Program-made: the position numbers and the translations under genes
In this document: positions 21,568 through 33,835 of the stretch, piece by piece
How positions within the stretch are numbered: position 1 is the first letter of the stretch
How the letters are laid out: every line of letters begins with the position of its first letter
Source of the DNA: Margaritispora aquatica
Taxonomy: Eukaryota > Ascomycota > Leotiomycetes > Helotiales > Discinellaceae
Reading direction: 5' to 3'
NCBI GenBank assembly: GCA_007644065.1
Contig: VJWN01000006.1
Coordinates: 930,001 to 994,000 of the forward strand
Length of the DNA stretch: 64,000 nt
Notes under the pieces: generated by a model
Told to the model about the DNA's origin: nothing
The model's input: only the letters and a program-made list of their open reading frames with translations
Databases searched by the model: none

Positions 21568-23524
21568 ATGCACGATCAATCGCCGCGCAAATTAAAGGGG
21601 AAGATGGAGAAGAAGAAGTGGAGTTATATGAGCAAGGCTAGTGCTTTTGACTCCAGCTTCTGGGGTCCAGTGCGTGACGAAGCGAAGAAGAGGACTGAAG
21701 AGTGGCCGACACTGCTGCACCCAATGTAGTCGCTAAGTACTGGAATTCCCTGTACTTTGAACGTAGGGCATATATGGACGAGGACAGATCAGTATACGCA
21801 GCAGATTACTATACGTGGGACAAGTATGTCAAGGGGTTTGGTGGATATGATTTTCCTTGGGGAAGCGCACCCGACCTTCTGTAGTTGACTATGGACAAAG
21901 ACAATTATATATTGTCAGATGTGACTTCCGAGATTGCTACCGATCAAAGTAGTAAGAAGCACGATCCGACCACTGCGACTGCCGATCAGCGCGAACATCA
22001 AGGCGGAGCAAAGATGTCTGCATTCCAGACTAGCTCTCAAGGCAAGATGCCAGCAACTGTTGAGCAGCTCAATCCTCCAAAACCCCTGCCAGCTGTCAGT
22101 ATTCCTGAAGTTCGGTCTGCTTTCAATGATGTTTCTTCTGGGAATGGGATGAAGCCGGAACAACTCGCCCATTCGCCACAGTGGGAGCGTCTGCTCATGA
22201 CGGATAAACAGCGAGCATCGGAAAGCCGATTTAAAGAGTTTTCCACCACACTTATAAGAATAAGTGACGGTACTCCGTTGTTGTCCACCTTCACAGCTCA
22301 AGCGGATGCTCAAGCGGCATTTGTCTTTGTATTTAGGGAGGTGATATCGCACTCAAAATGCAACTTTGCATGCTTTCCTGTACGAGGGTGGCTGCGAAAA
22401 GGCAGTACAGAGAAAGTGGCAGGGTTATTGATTTTTGTCGAGCTCAAACGAGGCGTCAGCCTGAACCAGGGAAGCTGGAATCAGCTAATGGCTATGTATG
22501 AATTTCTGCAAGGGTGGTCAAAAACTACTTGGGTAAGACGCAAACTTGACGATCCTAGGTTTCCATTAAGGTCCATTGCGCTAAAGAAGTATTATCGTTG
22601 GTGGGTTAAGAACACCAAAATATAGATGTCGAATTCTACGATGGCACGAGCATGTTGGCTAAGGGACAAATTGTGACAAACGATATTGGATACTTGAAGC
22701 AGGTAGATCTCACGCTTCCTGAAGGCATTTCGACATCTGCACCTCCCCGCTTCCAAGGCAACCACACACCACCCTCAATACCTCAAATACAAGAGGAAGA
22801 GCAGGATAAGTCAAGCAATGGACCTGTGGAAAGGGCGAGTGGACATAGAGGCTCCAATGAATCCGGCACTCAATCTGGTGAAACCATGAAATCACCGGCA
22901 AACATAAAGGCGAAATACAATCCTCTGATAATGAATAGCCTTATTGGGAATCCAAAGAGAGTGGCTCCGCATCCCATTCCACGACAAGAGGAAGCCAAGG
23001 AGCAGCAAGAAGAAAAGAAGAGTTTTGAGGTCATGCATAGACTTTCAACTGAAGCAACGATTATGGAGATGTCCCCAAACCAACCAAAAGTTCAGGTAAC
23101 CACACAAAAAGTACCCAAGACTGACAAACAAGCCAATTCCCAGCCTGGAAATAGTGAGGCTTCTAGCTCTGGAATTTCCTCCAAGAATAAAAAGACCACT
23201 GCAGCTCAGCCCGGGAAGAATAGTACACCACGGGAGGAGGCTAATGGAAAGAATGCTTCTAGTGCTGTAGAAGTCTTCATTAAGAGCAAGAAGAATAAGA
23301 ACTTCACACCACAAAAAGTCGAATTTGAGGCTAAAGAAGACAGTGTTGTGCTCTGTCAAGTGACCGGATTGCAAGCACTCGACCGGCCAGATACTCTTGG
23401 ATATGTTGGCGAGATGCCACAGAAAGAGTCCGAAGAGCAGAAAAAGGTCGGAGAAGATGGAGAAGAACCATTTGATCGACATATTGTTGAGTTGGAGATA
23501 GCAATGCTGAATCTCACTATCTGA
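21568..23524 (+). pseudogene. decayed paralogue of the 539-aa orphan gene at 24749-26368
   Basis: Three consecutive frame segments align in order with the intact downstream gene. KKKWSYMSKASAFDSSFW matches KKKWEYYSKATVKLPNEFF. After a one-base frameshift near 21700, VAKYWNSLY...ADYYTWDKY...WGSAPDLL matches AARFWSKLY...ADYMTWELH...WGPAPADLW. A TAG at 21882-21884 interrupts, then MDKDNYILSD matches LDKDNYFLVD. A second frameshift near 22617 leads into NDIGYLKQV and then LIGNPKRVAPHPIPRQEEAKEQ, which matches LVGEPRLVAYHPVAQAEAKEQ. No GT-AG intron repairs these breaks. The last ~180 codons (to 23524) are Lys/Glu/Ser-rich and remain open. The segments 21885-22625 and 22652-23524 could still be expressed separately. 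Confidence 0.75.
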
Positions 23525-24748
23525 TCTGTGTAAAATATGGGGGGTCTAGTAAGACCCGTGGGTTACGGGTTTCTCTTGAGCATCCAAGCAACACAAATTA
23601 GAAATAGATAGAATAATCCAGGTAGATGAGAACCCAACGGGGGATGCCATTATCGGTGAATACTTGATATAGATATCAATTCAAACCTCTCGAGCCCATT
23701 GCTATTCCTGAACTTACCGTGTTATTCGTGATATGTGTTTAAATGTGAATTAAGTTTGAGAAACATAAAAATGTACTGTGAAATATGTGTCTAAACGATG
23801 TAATGTAATGGATTTCAAATAAGTACACTTATGGGCTTTAATGAATCCCTCGTAGGCAAAAAATGGTTGTCAGCTTTTGGTGACTATCTCAAAGGGTACT
23901 GCCAGGTTAACTGTGTTACTCTTCCACGAAGTTGCTTAACTGCTCTCTTAATAGCTTTCGTTATGGTTCTTACTCAATACAGAATCAGGAGAATTTCTGC
24001 AGCACCTACCTACGGTATCTTGGAACCTACCTACGTGATTCACCTCACCAGTAGGTACTCTTTATGGGTAGGTGTTGGTCTAGGATGAGGTGATTTCGCT
24101 TTATTCATCATGGGTTGATGCCTCCATAGGTAGTTAGTTACCCACTGAATTGAAATCTCTCGACTTTTGAATATTGTAATCAAGGCTTACAATTTCAATC
24201 AAATTGGATGGAGACAGCAACAACAGCAGGGGTCGGTAGGGGAAGATAGAAGATAATGAGGATGCAGATACTGGTAAATGTCAACGGCCGAGGCAACTTT
24301 TAATGTCCTTAAGACTTGAGCTGAAGCTGGATTTGATAACCTGCAAATTATGCCAAACCTCCATATTACCCAAGGGCGCCGCCCACAACCGAAAGGTATA
24401 CATCCACAAGTTAGAGCAAAAATATTTCTGTCAACGAAATGCCTGCGCTGGAGACGGCTCAGACCTTTGATGACCAGATGTTAGCAATATATATAGATAG
24501 CATGAAATAGTCTTACAGTTCCTTCATGAGAGTGTGCTTGCAAATTTCACACTTTCGGATTTGACTTGTGAGATTGCCATGCTCTGCCACCCAAATGTCC
24601 CCAAAATTCTAAAGCGAATTTTCAAAAAGTAGCTAGCCCCAATTCAACAACACAACACGGAAGAGTCAATCGCTGATCTTGATATTTTCTTCCACAACAG
24701 ATACACGCGCGCGTGCATACGATTACGACTGTGTCAATTAACGAAGAA
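23525..24748. other. spacer between the two paralogues, 1.2 kb
   Basis: Contains several copies of the short motif CCTACCTAC and its complement (around 24005-24070 and 24125), which is common in fungal intergenic DNA. No gene is supported. The promoter of the intact paralogue should lie at the right end. Confidence 0.5.
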
Positions 24749-26368
24749 ATGACGACAGAAAGAAAGAAGAAGAAATGGGAATACTATTCCAAGGCGACGG
24801 TAAAGTTACCCAACGAATTTTTCAATACCATGGCGGAAGAAGTAAGAAAGAAAACAGGCCGCGCATGTACAAAAGATGAGTTTAATGCAGCTGCTCGTTT
24901 CTGGAGTAAGCTGTATGATTCAGCAGATTCATCCACGGATGAAGCAATGGCACGCACATCATATGTGGCAGATTACATGACATGGGAACTTCATGTAGAT
25001 GTCAACAATAGCCTGAACTTCAAGTGGGGGCCCGCGCCAGCAGATCTGTGGAAGACATTGGACAAAGATAACTATTTTTTGGTCGATACTCCTGCTAATC
25101 AGAGTACCGGGAATGCCAATGGCAAGCATATGCGCGAAGAAGGTGCGACTGTTGATCAGCACAAGGCCAAAAAAGCTCGTACGACTGTTCATCAGCGCAA
25201 GGGAGAAGAAGCTTGTACGACTGAGGTTCAGCAACAGCGACAAAGTCCGATTATGAATGATGGAAAACAAGAAGAAAGGGCGAGACAGCTCAAAGAAGAA
25301 CAGAAGGAGTTCAAGGAGCTCACAGCCACCCCGAAGTTTGTGAGAGAAAAATTCACTGAGCCTTTGATGACTGCGAAAGAGCAGCTAGCAGAAGACGTTC
25401 CACTAACGCTCGAGGACATCATGGCAAACCTTGATCTTGGGGAGGCAAACCGACAAGAGGCAGGCTTCAAATGGGCAAACTACTACTCGAGCCAACTCGG
25501 TCAACAATCATTCATGTTACAAGGAAAGCAGTCCAGATCTGGATATCTTTCTATGTTGAGCACAATTGAAAAATTCAGGAAAGATATCAAGTACACCAGT
25601 ACCAATAGTGATAAATCACCAGGTGTCATATTCCATGAAAGTCTCGATTTAGGGATGGCTCTAGTACTTAGCCTGAGGCCCTTTATGATTCTTGAAATGG
25701 AATGGGATCTGCTTGAAAAGGCTAACGACCAAGGCATTTTGAAGAAAGACTTGAAGGGCAAGACAATGAAAGATGCAGATGGAAACCCAATAGCTTTTCT
25801 GACTCGAAATCAGATTATGGAGCGGGCAAAGCGAGCAAGACATCATCTTATGCTGGAGGGACAACTCAACGGAAAAGAAATCGCGGCACTGCTGGGGAAT
25901 ATCTGGGTGATAGATCTTTATGAACGAAAGAGCGGGCAAAGTATATTGGGTGATTCCCAGATGTCTTATGACATCGGTTATCTGGTTGGTGAACCAAGAT
26001 TGGTGGCTTATCATCCAGTTGCACAAGCAGAAGCCAAGGAGCAATCTGAAAATAGGCAGAAGACAGCGGTGGCGGCGAAGGGAACCAGGCCCTTGTTACC
26101 TCCACCAGGAAGAATTCCAGGCGAGGACACGAGTCCGCTGAGGAACCAAAACCCTATTTCCGTTCCCACTCAGGATAAGCCAACCAACTCAACAGTGGAG
26201 ATAAAGAAGGAGGAACAAGATGATAATGAAGCTGGTATGATGAAGATGGACGACGAAGATGAAGCTGGCTCTGCGAGAGTTGATGCGGGGATCATTGAAG
26301 AGGAGCGTAACGGCAAGAAGCTGCGCTTATCGGAGTCATGGAGAACAGCGAAGCAGAATCACCAATAG
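24749..26368 (+). CDS. unrecognised orphan protein, intact member of a tandem family
   Basis: Single exon, 539 aa from the ATG at 24749; the frame extends upstream only through a GTG codon at 24713. I recognise no named domain. The N-terminal ~100 residues look folded, with aromatic and helix-forming positions (KWEYYSKATVKLPNEFF, FNAAARFWSKLYD, VADYMTWELHVD, WGPAPADLW, DKDNYFLVD). A Lys/Gln/Glu-rich, probably coiled-coil or disordered section (~115-215) contains an imperfect repeat KAKKARTTVHQRKGEEACTT. A second ordered region (~225-440) includes PGVIFHESLDLGMALVLSLRPFMILEME and ends in YDIGYLVGEPRLVAYHPVAQAEAKEQ. The tail is acidic. There is no signal peptide or clear membrane segment. The N-terminal and YDIGYL blocks are also kept in the decayed upstream copy, so they are the conserved core. 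Confidence 0.7.
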   Translation: MTTERKKKKWEYYSKATVKLPNEFFNTMAEEVRKKTGRACTKDEFNAAARFWSKLYDSADSSTDEAMARTSYVADYMTWELHVDVNNSLNFKWGPAPADLWKTLDKDNYFLVDTPANQSTGNANGKHMREEGATVDQHKAKKARTTVHQRKGEEACTTEVQQQRQSPIMNDGKQEERARQLKEEQKEFKELTATPKFVREKFTEPLMTAKEQLAEDVPLTLEDIMANLDLGEANRQEAGFKWANYYSSQLGQQSFMLQGKQSRSGYLSMLSTIEKFRKDIKYTSTNSDKSPGVIFHESLDLGMALVLSLRPFMILEMEWDLLEKANDQGILKKDLKGKTMKDADGNPIAFLTRNQIMERAKRARHHLMLEGQLNGKEIAALLGNIWVIDLYERKSGQSILGDSQMSYDIGYLVGEPRLVAYHPVAQAEAKEQSENRQKTAVAAKGTRPLLPPPGRIPGEDTSPLRNQNPISVPTQDKPTNSTVEIKKEEQDDNEAGMMKMDDEDEAGSARVDAGIIEEERNGKKLRLSESWRTAKQNHQ

Positions 26369-27302
26369 AGCCAACTAGTGTGAAACAGGAAGAATGGTGA
26401 GAGAGTTCATTTCGCATAGCAATATGACGGAATGAGGGGGTGGGAAACGAAGAGCTTGAAGGGGAATGTCAATTGTGTGGACCTTTACTGTAGATGTCAA
26501 TATAATTCTTTCAAACCCACTGTCAAATGTCATCGAATGTAGCACATGATTTTGGACTGGAGATATTGTCGAGGGTTGTGACGTAGGCTACCTTAGCTAC
26601 CTACCTGATACGTGCACTTACTACCCAAAGAGCAGAGATACTACACACACAATGCCTCGTACACAGCTTGGAGGCCTAGCCCCAGGAACTCACGATATTT
26701 AGAATTGGAGCATTGAAAACCCAAACTAGCTGACAACGACGAAGGATCACCCAGTGTATGATAGATAACAGAGCCTGGTGAACATGTGATTTAGTTTCCT
26801 ACCAATGTACAATACCGATTCACACATTCAATATGCTAGTGTGAACTCATACCGCAACAGTACCTAAGGCAGGATCTACAAGACCTGGTGCCCCTCAACT
26901 GTCACACTGGTGCTGGCTAGGATTTCATACTCCAGCGTTAAGTTAAGGTATGTCGAGCAAAGGCAGGTATGTTTAGTGGATTGCACCGGTGAATTTGTTC
27001 AAATAAGATCATTGGTGGGAAGTAACCCAAATACTCGTATGACTTTCAAGAAACCGTTTTGCTGCTGATACTGATGTGGTCGTTGAAACATAGACGCAAG
27101 CGCAGTTTGATTGGCGGCTCAGCGGGGTCATAAACTCGGTTTGTCTCAGAGCAGCCACACAGCTTAGCCACCGCTAACCATGTCATAGCACAGCTGCCAG
27201 CCTCGGTTTTCAAAGCTTCGAAGCTCCATGTCTGCTCCAAATCAACAACTTCAGTAATGATCAGGTTATGATCACAGGTACAACTGCAGACTGAAAGTCA
27301 AC
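26369..27302. other. intergenic, NTE1 promoter side
   Basis: 934 bp. It holds the 3' flank of the orphan gene, several CTACCT motifs at 26590-26610, and the NTE1 promoter and 5' UTR. No supported gene. Confidence 0.55.
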
Positions 27303-30300
27303 ATGGCAGTGAGTTCTGCTATTGCAGAAAATCTGCAGCGCTCTGTCTCTGTCCAAGGAGCCATCTCTTCTGCGACGAAGAGCATAATGAATGCTCTCCC
27401 TTCAGTGTCCACTATGGCGAATTCTACAGTCAACCCAATAGTGCAGGATGGTGTTAGAACATCATGGTTAGGTATGTTGGGAAATATGGCGTTATTCTCC
27501 ATTAGGGTCTTCCCAAGTGTGTTATATTGGATAATTACCTTTACTACAATTACGATTCCAACCTTCCTTTTTACTCTCTTCTCCACCAGTCTGACTTTCA
27601 CAATGAATGCAACTACTTTGTAAGAAGGCTATCTTCTCCAATTTTGAATATTTATGCTGACATGCTTTTAGAATGCTGATACTGGTGGCGTTTGTGTCAA
27701 CCGCCAGCTGGTTTGTAAGATACAGGTTTCTCAATATGTATGCAAGACTTCCTCCGGAACCTCAACGCAAAGAACCAGAAATCGACTTGTATCCAGATAC
27801 TCAAGATGATGGATCAAAATCTGGCTTAGCAAACTATTTGGATGAATTCTTGAGTGCCATCAAGGTGTTTGGATATTTGGAACGACCCGTCTTCCATGAG
27901 CTCACACGATCGATGCAAACCAGAAAGCTCATAGCTGGAGAGACACTCAATCTAGAAGAGGAAAAGGGATTTTGCTTGGTAGTTGATGGTCTTGTGGAAA
28001 TTTTTGTCAAGTCTTCTCGGGACGGGAGAAGATCGAACTCGGATCAGAACAATGACTCCTCTGATAGTGAAGATGGGCAGCATCGGCGAAGTGGGAACCA
28101 AGGTTACCAACTCTTGACCGAAGTTAAGAATGGAGCTCCCATGTCTTCACTATTTTCGATTCTCTCATTATTTACCGAGGACGTGAAACTACGACATACA
28201 GATGATGAGGAGTTTGATACCTCATCAAGCGCAGGCTATAGCCATGGAAGATTTCCATCAAGTGCTGGATTCGAGTATCTACCAAGTCACGAAACCCCAC
28301 CTTCTCTTCCAACAAGCCCAATCTACGGTGCACCGAGCCAGGCTGGAAGACCCGTGCCTTCAAACCGGCGTTCATCAACCATGACAAGTTCTACTGCTGG
28401 AGGAAATCTCCCAAAAGTCCCACCAATGTCTCTGGATCCAGCTGAGGATCAGAAACGTCGACCTAAGCCAAGAAGAATGAACACAACTTCAGTGCACCCG
28501 GATATTGTTGCACGAGCTACTGTTGACACCACAATTGCTATCATTCCAGCAAGCGCTTTTCGACGTTTAACAAGAGTCTACCCCAAAGCTACGGCACACA
28601 TTGTACAGGTGATCTTGACCAGACTTCAGAGAGTAACACTTGCAACGGGTCATTCATATCTTGGACTTACAAGTGAAGTACTTCGTACTGAGAAGCATAT
28701 GAACAAATACACGACTTATGAACTGCCTAATTTCCTAAGGGGCGATGCACTTGAAAGGCTCAAAGAGAAATTTATCCGTGAGAAAGAGAGAATAGAAGAC
28801 GAAGATACTAGCAAAGGTATCGCATTGCACAACGCTGGAGCGACTCGAAGGAGAGGATCAAGTAATAGTCTGAGAAAAGAGGCCGCTTTCCATGCAATTC
28901 AAAGGGGAAACTCATCGTCTGGTAATGGGACAGCACTTGGGCACCCTTCTTCTCGTGACGCAGTTGCAAGCCCAAGCCCGGGAGATTTACTCACAAACAT
29001 CCAGATGTCTCGAAATGGTGGTCGAAGAATATCTCCTAGCTTCAGTCATGCTAGCCCCTCAGGCTTGCCTAGTCAAACACCTGCATGGCAAAATGATGCC
29101 CAGAGTCCTCTCGCCCAGAGGACATTCAATCCGTTTGCAACTCATGTAAACCCTCGAAGGACTCTACACCGCCAAGAGTCCGTTGATGAGGACAGCATGT
29201 TCAGAGGCTCGATACTTGAATGCATATTCAAGGCTATAGGATTGACAAATACCAGGAATGCGTTGCGAATGTCTGATTCCGTTGAAGCTTCTCCTCGACT
29301 AGTGTCCTACGATCAAAAAAGACAGAAAGCAGTATTCACTAGCAACGCTTTTGGCTTCATTGATCCTTATGAAGGATCTGGTGATGGAGATACCGAATCG
29401 ATAGCCTCTGGTGTCAGCTCAGGGGGCTACCCAAACACCCAAGGACTTGCACAAGAACTACGAGATGAGGTTGAGATTGTGTATTTCCCAAAAGGATCTG
29501 TTCTCGTGGAACAAGGGGAGCGGAATCCAGGATTATATTATGTGATTGATGGGTTTTTAGACGTTAGCGTACCGGCAGATGACAAACCAGAATCCACAGT
29601 CCTAGGTCAAGGTCACCGATCTTCAACTACAACCAAGGGTGAAGAAACATTGGGGATCATGAACCGCGGGCGCACCGCATCTTCACGAGCCTCTGTATCC
29701 GCTCAAGGTTCCAACAATAGCGATAACAAGAAACGTAAGACTACGGGTCGCAAGAGTCTTGCGTTGATCAAGCCGGGTGGTATCGCTGGCTACATTGGCA
29801 CCATCTCCTCTTATCGCTCTTTCATAGATGTGGTTGCAAAGACAGATGTCTATGTTGGATTTCTCCCCAGATCATCCTTGGAACGAATCGTGGAGAAGTA
29901 TCCCGTAGTTCTGTTAACCATGGCAAAAAGGTTAACCAGTCTATTACCAAAGCTTATCCTGCATATTGATTTCGCCCTAGAATGGGTTCAAGTCAATGCA
30001 GGTCAGGTAATCTATCATCAAGGCGATGATAGCGATGCCATATATATTGTGCTCAACGGCCGTTTGCGTCTCGTGTTGAATAACGAGGAAGAAGGTATGA
30101 AGGTCGTAGGCGAGTATGGTCAGGGTGAAAGTGTAGGCGAATTGGAAGTCATGACTGAGTCCTTACGACCTGCTACTCTCCATGCCATCCGAGATACAGA
30201 GCTCGCCAAATTCCCTAGAACCTTATTCAACAGTCTAGCTCAAGAACATCCTGGCATCACCATCAAAATCTCGAAGATCATCGCGTCCCGTATGCGAGCT

Positions 30301-32156
30301 TTGGTAGAGGACCCAGTATTCGTTCAGGGCAAAGAAAAGGTGACTGGTGCCACCAACAATAAAGTTTCATCGACAGTAAATCTCAGAACTGTCGCAATCT
30401 TGCCAGTTACTGCCGGAGTTCCAGTGGTTGAATTTGCTAGTCGTCTCATTAATGCTTTGACTCAAATCGGAGCGACAAATGGTGTTACTTCATTAAATCA
30501 AGCGGCAATCTTGAATCATTTAGGCCGACATGCCTTTAGCAGAATGGGAAAATTAAAGCTTTCGCAGTATCTTGCAGACCTTGAGGAGAAGTATGGCTTA
30601 GTTCTATATGTTGCTGGTAAGCTACGCCCTTCTTCCTTTTACCTGGCATATGATGAGCATCATCTTTTTAACCCTGAGGTCATCAATGAAGACCAAAAAA
30701 CAACAACTCTAATTTTTTCCTGATTGCCAAATTTTATCCCTTACCTTGCTTCACACAGGACAAAGATTTCCTGCTGACACTCTCGGACCTAGATACCAAC
30801 GTGAACTCTCCTTGGACGCAGACCTGTATCAGTCAAGCTGATTGTATCTTGCTTGTTGGATTGGCTGAAGGTTCACCAGCAATTGGCGAGTATGAACGTT
30901 TCCTATTGGGCATGAAGACTACTGCAAGAAAAGAGTTGGTATTACTGCACTCTGATCGCTTCTCGCCTCCTGGCTTAACTAGATCGTGGCTACGTAATCG
31001 AGTCTGGATCAACGGTGGTCATCATCACGTTCAAATGGCCTTCCGGACTAATTCGATACCTGTTCACCCTCAAGCAAGCAAGTTTGGAACAGCTCTGAAA
31101 CAACGAGTACAAGTTCTCCAGGCTGAAATCCAGAAGTACACCTCAAGGAAAGTGCGGCAAACCCCTCTTTACTCTGCAGAAACCCCCTTCAAAGGCGACT
31201 TTCATAGGATTGCAAGACGTCTTTGTGGAAAGTCGATTGGACTTGTTCTTGGTGGTGGTGGTGCTCGTGGCATATCCCAGGTTGGAATTATCAGAGCACT
31301 TGAAGAAGCGGGCATCCCTATTGATATTGTCGGCGGCACTTCCATCGGCTCTTTCATCGGTGCATTATACGCTCGCGATGCAGATGTTGTGCCAATGTAT
31401 GGACGTGCCAAAAAGTTTGCTGGCCGTATGGCTAGCATGTGGCGCTTCGCATTAGATTTGACGTATCCTTCTGCATCTTACACCACTGGGCATGAGTTCA
31501 ATCGAGGCATCTTCAAGACATTTGGAAATACTCAAATCGAAGACTTCTGGCTTGAGTTCTACTGCAATACCACAAATATTAGCAAGAGTCGCTCCGAGAT
31601 CCACACGAGTGGTTATGCTTGGCGGTATGTAAGAGCCTCAATGTCGTTAGCTGGATTGATCCCGCCAATGTGCGATGAGGGCAGCATGCTACTGGATGGT
31701 GGTTATGTTGATAACTTAACTGTGTCACACATGAAATCCCTGGGAGCAGATGTTATCTTTGCCATTGATGTTGGAAGTTTAGATGATGATACGCCCCAGA
31801 ATTTTGGAGATTCCTTGTCTGGTTTCTGGGCATTCGCAAACAGATGGAATCCCTTTTCTACAAGTCCAAATCCACCCACTTTGGCTGAGATACAAGCACG
31901 GCTTGCATATGTTTCAAGCGTCGATGCGTTGGAAAGAGCGAAGACTACTCCAGGCTGTCTCTATATGAGACCTCCAATTGATCCCTATGGAACTCTCGAC
32001 TTTGGCAAATTTGATGAAATTTACCAAGTTGGTTATCGTTACGGGCAAGAATTTTTGGCAAAGATGAGGGACGAAGGAGTATTGCCACTAGTGGATGAGA
32101 CTGAGGAGAAGAAGGCACTAAGGAGGACGATGGCTCCTAGGAGAGCAAGCATTTAG
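27303..32156 (+). CDS. NTE1: lysophospholipase NTE1 (neuropathy target esterase homologue)
   Basis: Three exons, 27303-27619, 27672-30616 and 30793-32156, 1541 aa. NTE1 is an ER-membrane phospholipase B that deacylates phosphatidylcholine. Two N-terminal membrane segments (~58-85 and ~107-125) come first. Three cyclic-nucleotide-binding-like domains follow (~150-350 with a long Ser-rich insert, ~630-780, ~790-910). The patatin domain has the oxyanion loop GGGGARG (~1241-1247), nucleophile elbow GTSIG with Ser ~1271, and the dyad aspartate in DGG (~1389). The second intron uses donor GTAAGC and acceptor CCTAG with a CTGAC branch point, giving [20 protein letters not shown]. An unspliced reading runs to a stop at 30723. 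An in-frame alternative acceptor exists at 30764-30765. Confidence 0.93.
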
Positions 32157-32491
32157 ACTTATACAGTGGTTGCATAGGGGAGGCACGGAAATGGCATAGA
32201 CGGGGCGTTGGTATTGTTAGATGATCTTGCTCGAATAAAGTTCGATGCAGTGAGGGCACAAGGAACAGTTATAGATGGCGCTTGTTGAGCACATCTGTAT
32301 AATGAGAAATGAACTTATAATGAACTTCAAACTCAGAAAGATTTTTACCATAAAATGCCTTTGTAAACTCAATATTATATAAGGCCAAGCGGAGTAAGTT
32401 AAACTTTAATCTCTATTGAAAATGCCTGGTAGCTAAAAAAGAATGAGAGCTACAAACAGACTAGTACAAATATCATCAAACACCCCATATC
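32157..32491. other. convergent 3' UTR gap
   Basis: 3' flanks of NTE1 and the coiled-coil gene; AT-rich, no other feature. Confidence 0.6.
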
Positions 32492-33835
32492 TCATTCTTT
32501 CACAACCCCAACATATGTTCGAGCATCAAGCATGCCATCACCCGACCCAAAATTCGAGCTCGGCGAAGCATAGCCTGAGTCTCTATCCGCAGCCACGGCT
32601 CGCCTATGCCCTGGGACCTTATCGCTTACTGGCTCCTGCCCAGCAAGGACTGGTACCCTGGACCAGGTATGCGCATCTGGCTCTTTCACAAACTCCGTCT
32701 GCAGGATATGAACGACCGTGTCGATCTTGGGAGGAGCAGTCCGGACGGGAATCCGACTGCAATATCGAGATGTCTGTGGAGGTGAGGTGGACGCCTTGTT
32801 GCAGTGAAACACTCTCCCTCGACGACGAGAACGACACCTCTCATCCCTTTCGATTCCCTGCCGTGAGAGAATCTCCTCGAACTCGTCGATGATGGTAGCT
32901 GGCTGTGGTGGTTGTGGTGCTTGCACGGCTCCCCCTTGGAGTGAGGCGATCTCCTTCTTGTGTTGCTGCAGTCCTACTTTGATGCTCTGCAGATCTGCTT
33001 TCATGGCTCGGAGTTCTTGTTTGCTCTGCTGGGTCTTGAGGTGCAGGTTGAGAATCGCTTGGTGTAAGTTGGACTGATGCTCCTCGTCTTGAGATCTGAT
33101 GACAGAGCTAGTAGGTGGAGCGGGTAGATGCTTGTCGTGAAGTGCTTGCGAAGTGATGGCTGAGAATGAGCAGCGGAATGCTGGGCTGGATTGGCTGAGT
33201 GCGAACGTCTGGGGGATCCAGATTGGGCTTTGTAGTTCTTGGTGAGTTGCTGTATACTGGTTCGTTGTGATGGGCTGTAGAGGTTCTCGTGCGGTCTTGG
33301 TGTTTTGCAGCATTTCAATGTTCTTGGCCACTGCAAACTCCATCTTCCACTTCTTGAAAGCACTTCTAAACATTTTTGTCCTGTAATCAAGTTAGCCTCA
33401 TTAGTTCTCTCCTCTGTTTCAAACTGTCAATAATCCTCACCTAGCATCTTCTCCAAACAGTCTCCTGTTCCTGAGCCTCATACTTCTCTCCTCTGCACCA
33501 TCATCCCTCCAAACCTCTCCTCTCAGTCTCCTTGCAATCTTTTTGAACTCATAGCCTTCTTGCACCATGAGAACAATCTCATCCTTGAACATCTCAAATT
33601 CCAATTCAACAAGTCTTTGTTTTAAGTCATTGGTGTACCAGAAGCTCTTGCAGCCGAGACTGTGTTGCCATTCAGTAAAGTACCGTCCTCCAATACAATC
33701 ATTAAAGATCTCGCCAGAGAGAATAAGACGCCATTCCTTGTGTGTTAAGCCGAGACCAAGGAGGACCGAAAGAGTTTGATCAGTGACTGGACTGGCCATG
33801 ATGGCTTGGTCCATAAATTGAGTATGCGTATACAT
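32492..33835 (-). CDS. uncharacterised coiled-coil protein
   Basis: Two exons, 33835-33441 and 33380-32492, 427 aa; the intron (GTGAGG...TTACAG with a GCTAAC branch point) joins GEDAR to TKMFRSAFKKW in frame. The first ATG is at 33835, and a second at 33814 (MDQAIMASP) is equally plausible. Residues ~30-135 are helical, with LTHKEWRLILSG and KSFWYTNDLKQRLVELEFEMFKDEIVLMVQEGYEF, and may form a DNA-binding-like or homeodomain-like unit. A heptad-like stretch (LKTQQSKQELRAMKADLQSIKVGLQQHKKEIASLQ region) follows, then Pro-rich and Arg-rich disordered sequence. I recognise no family. It may be lineage-restricted. Confidence 0.7.

Noticed and set aside
21702..22625. Interpretation of the upstream orphan copy as an intact multi-exon gene
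   Set aside because: The frame changes do not coincide with GT-AG pairs, and homology to the downstream copy continues straight across each break.
30617..30723. NTE1 C-terminus ending at 30723 as a separate complete gene
   Set aside because: A strong GTAAGC donor and a CTGAC branch point join it in frame to the patatin domain. The stop is in the intron.
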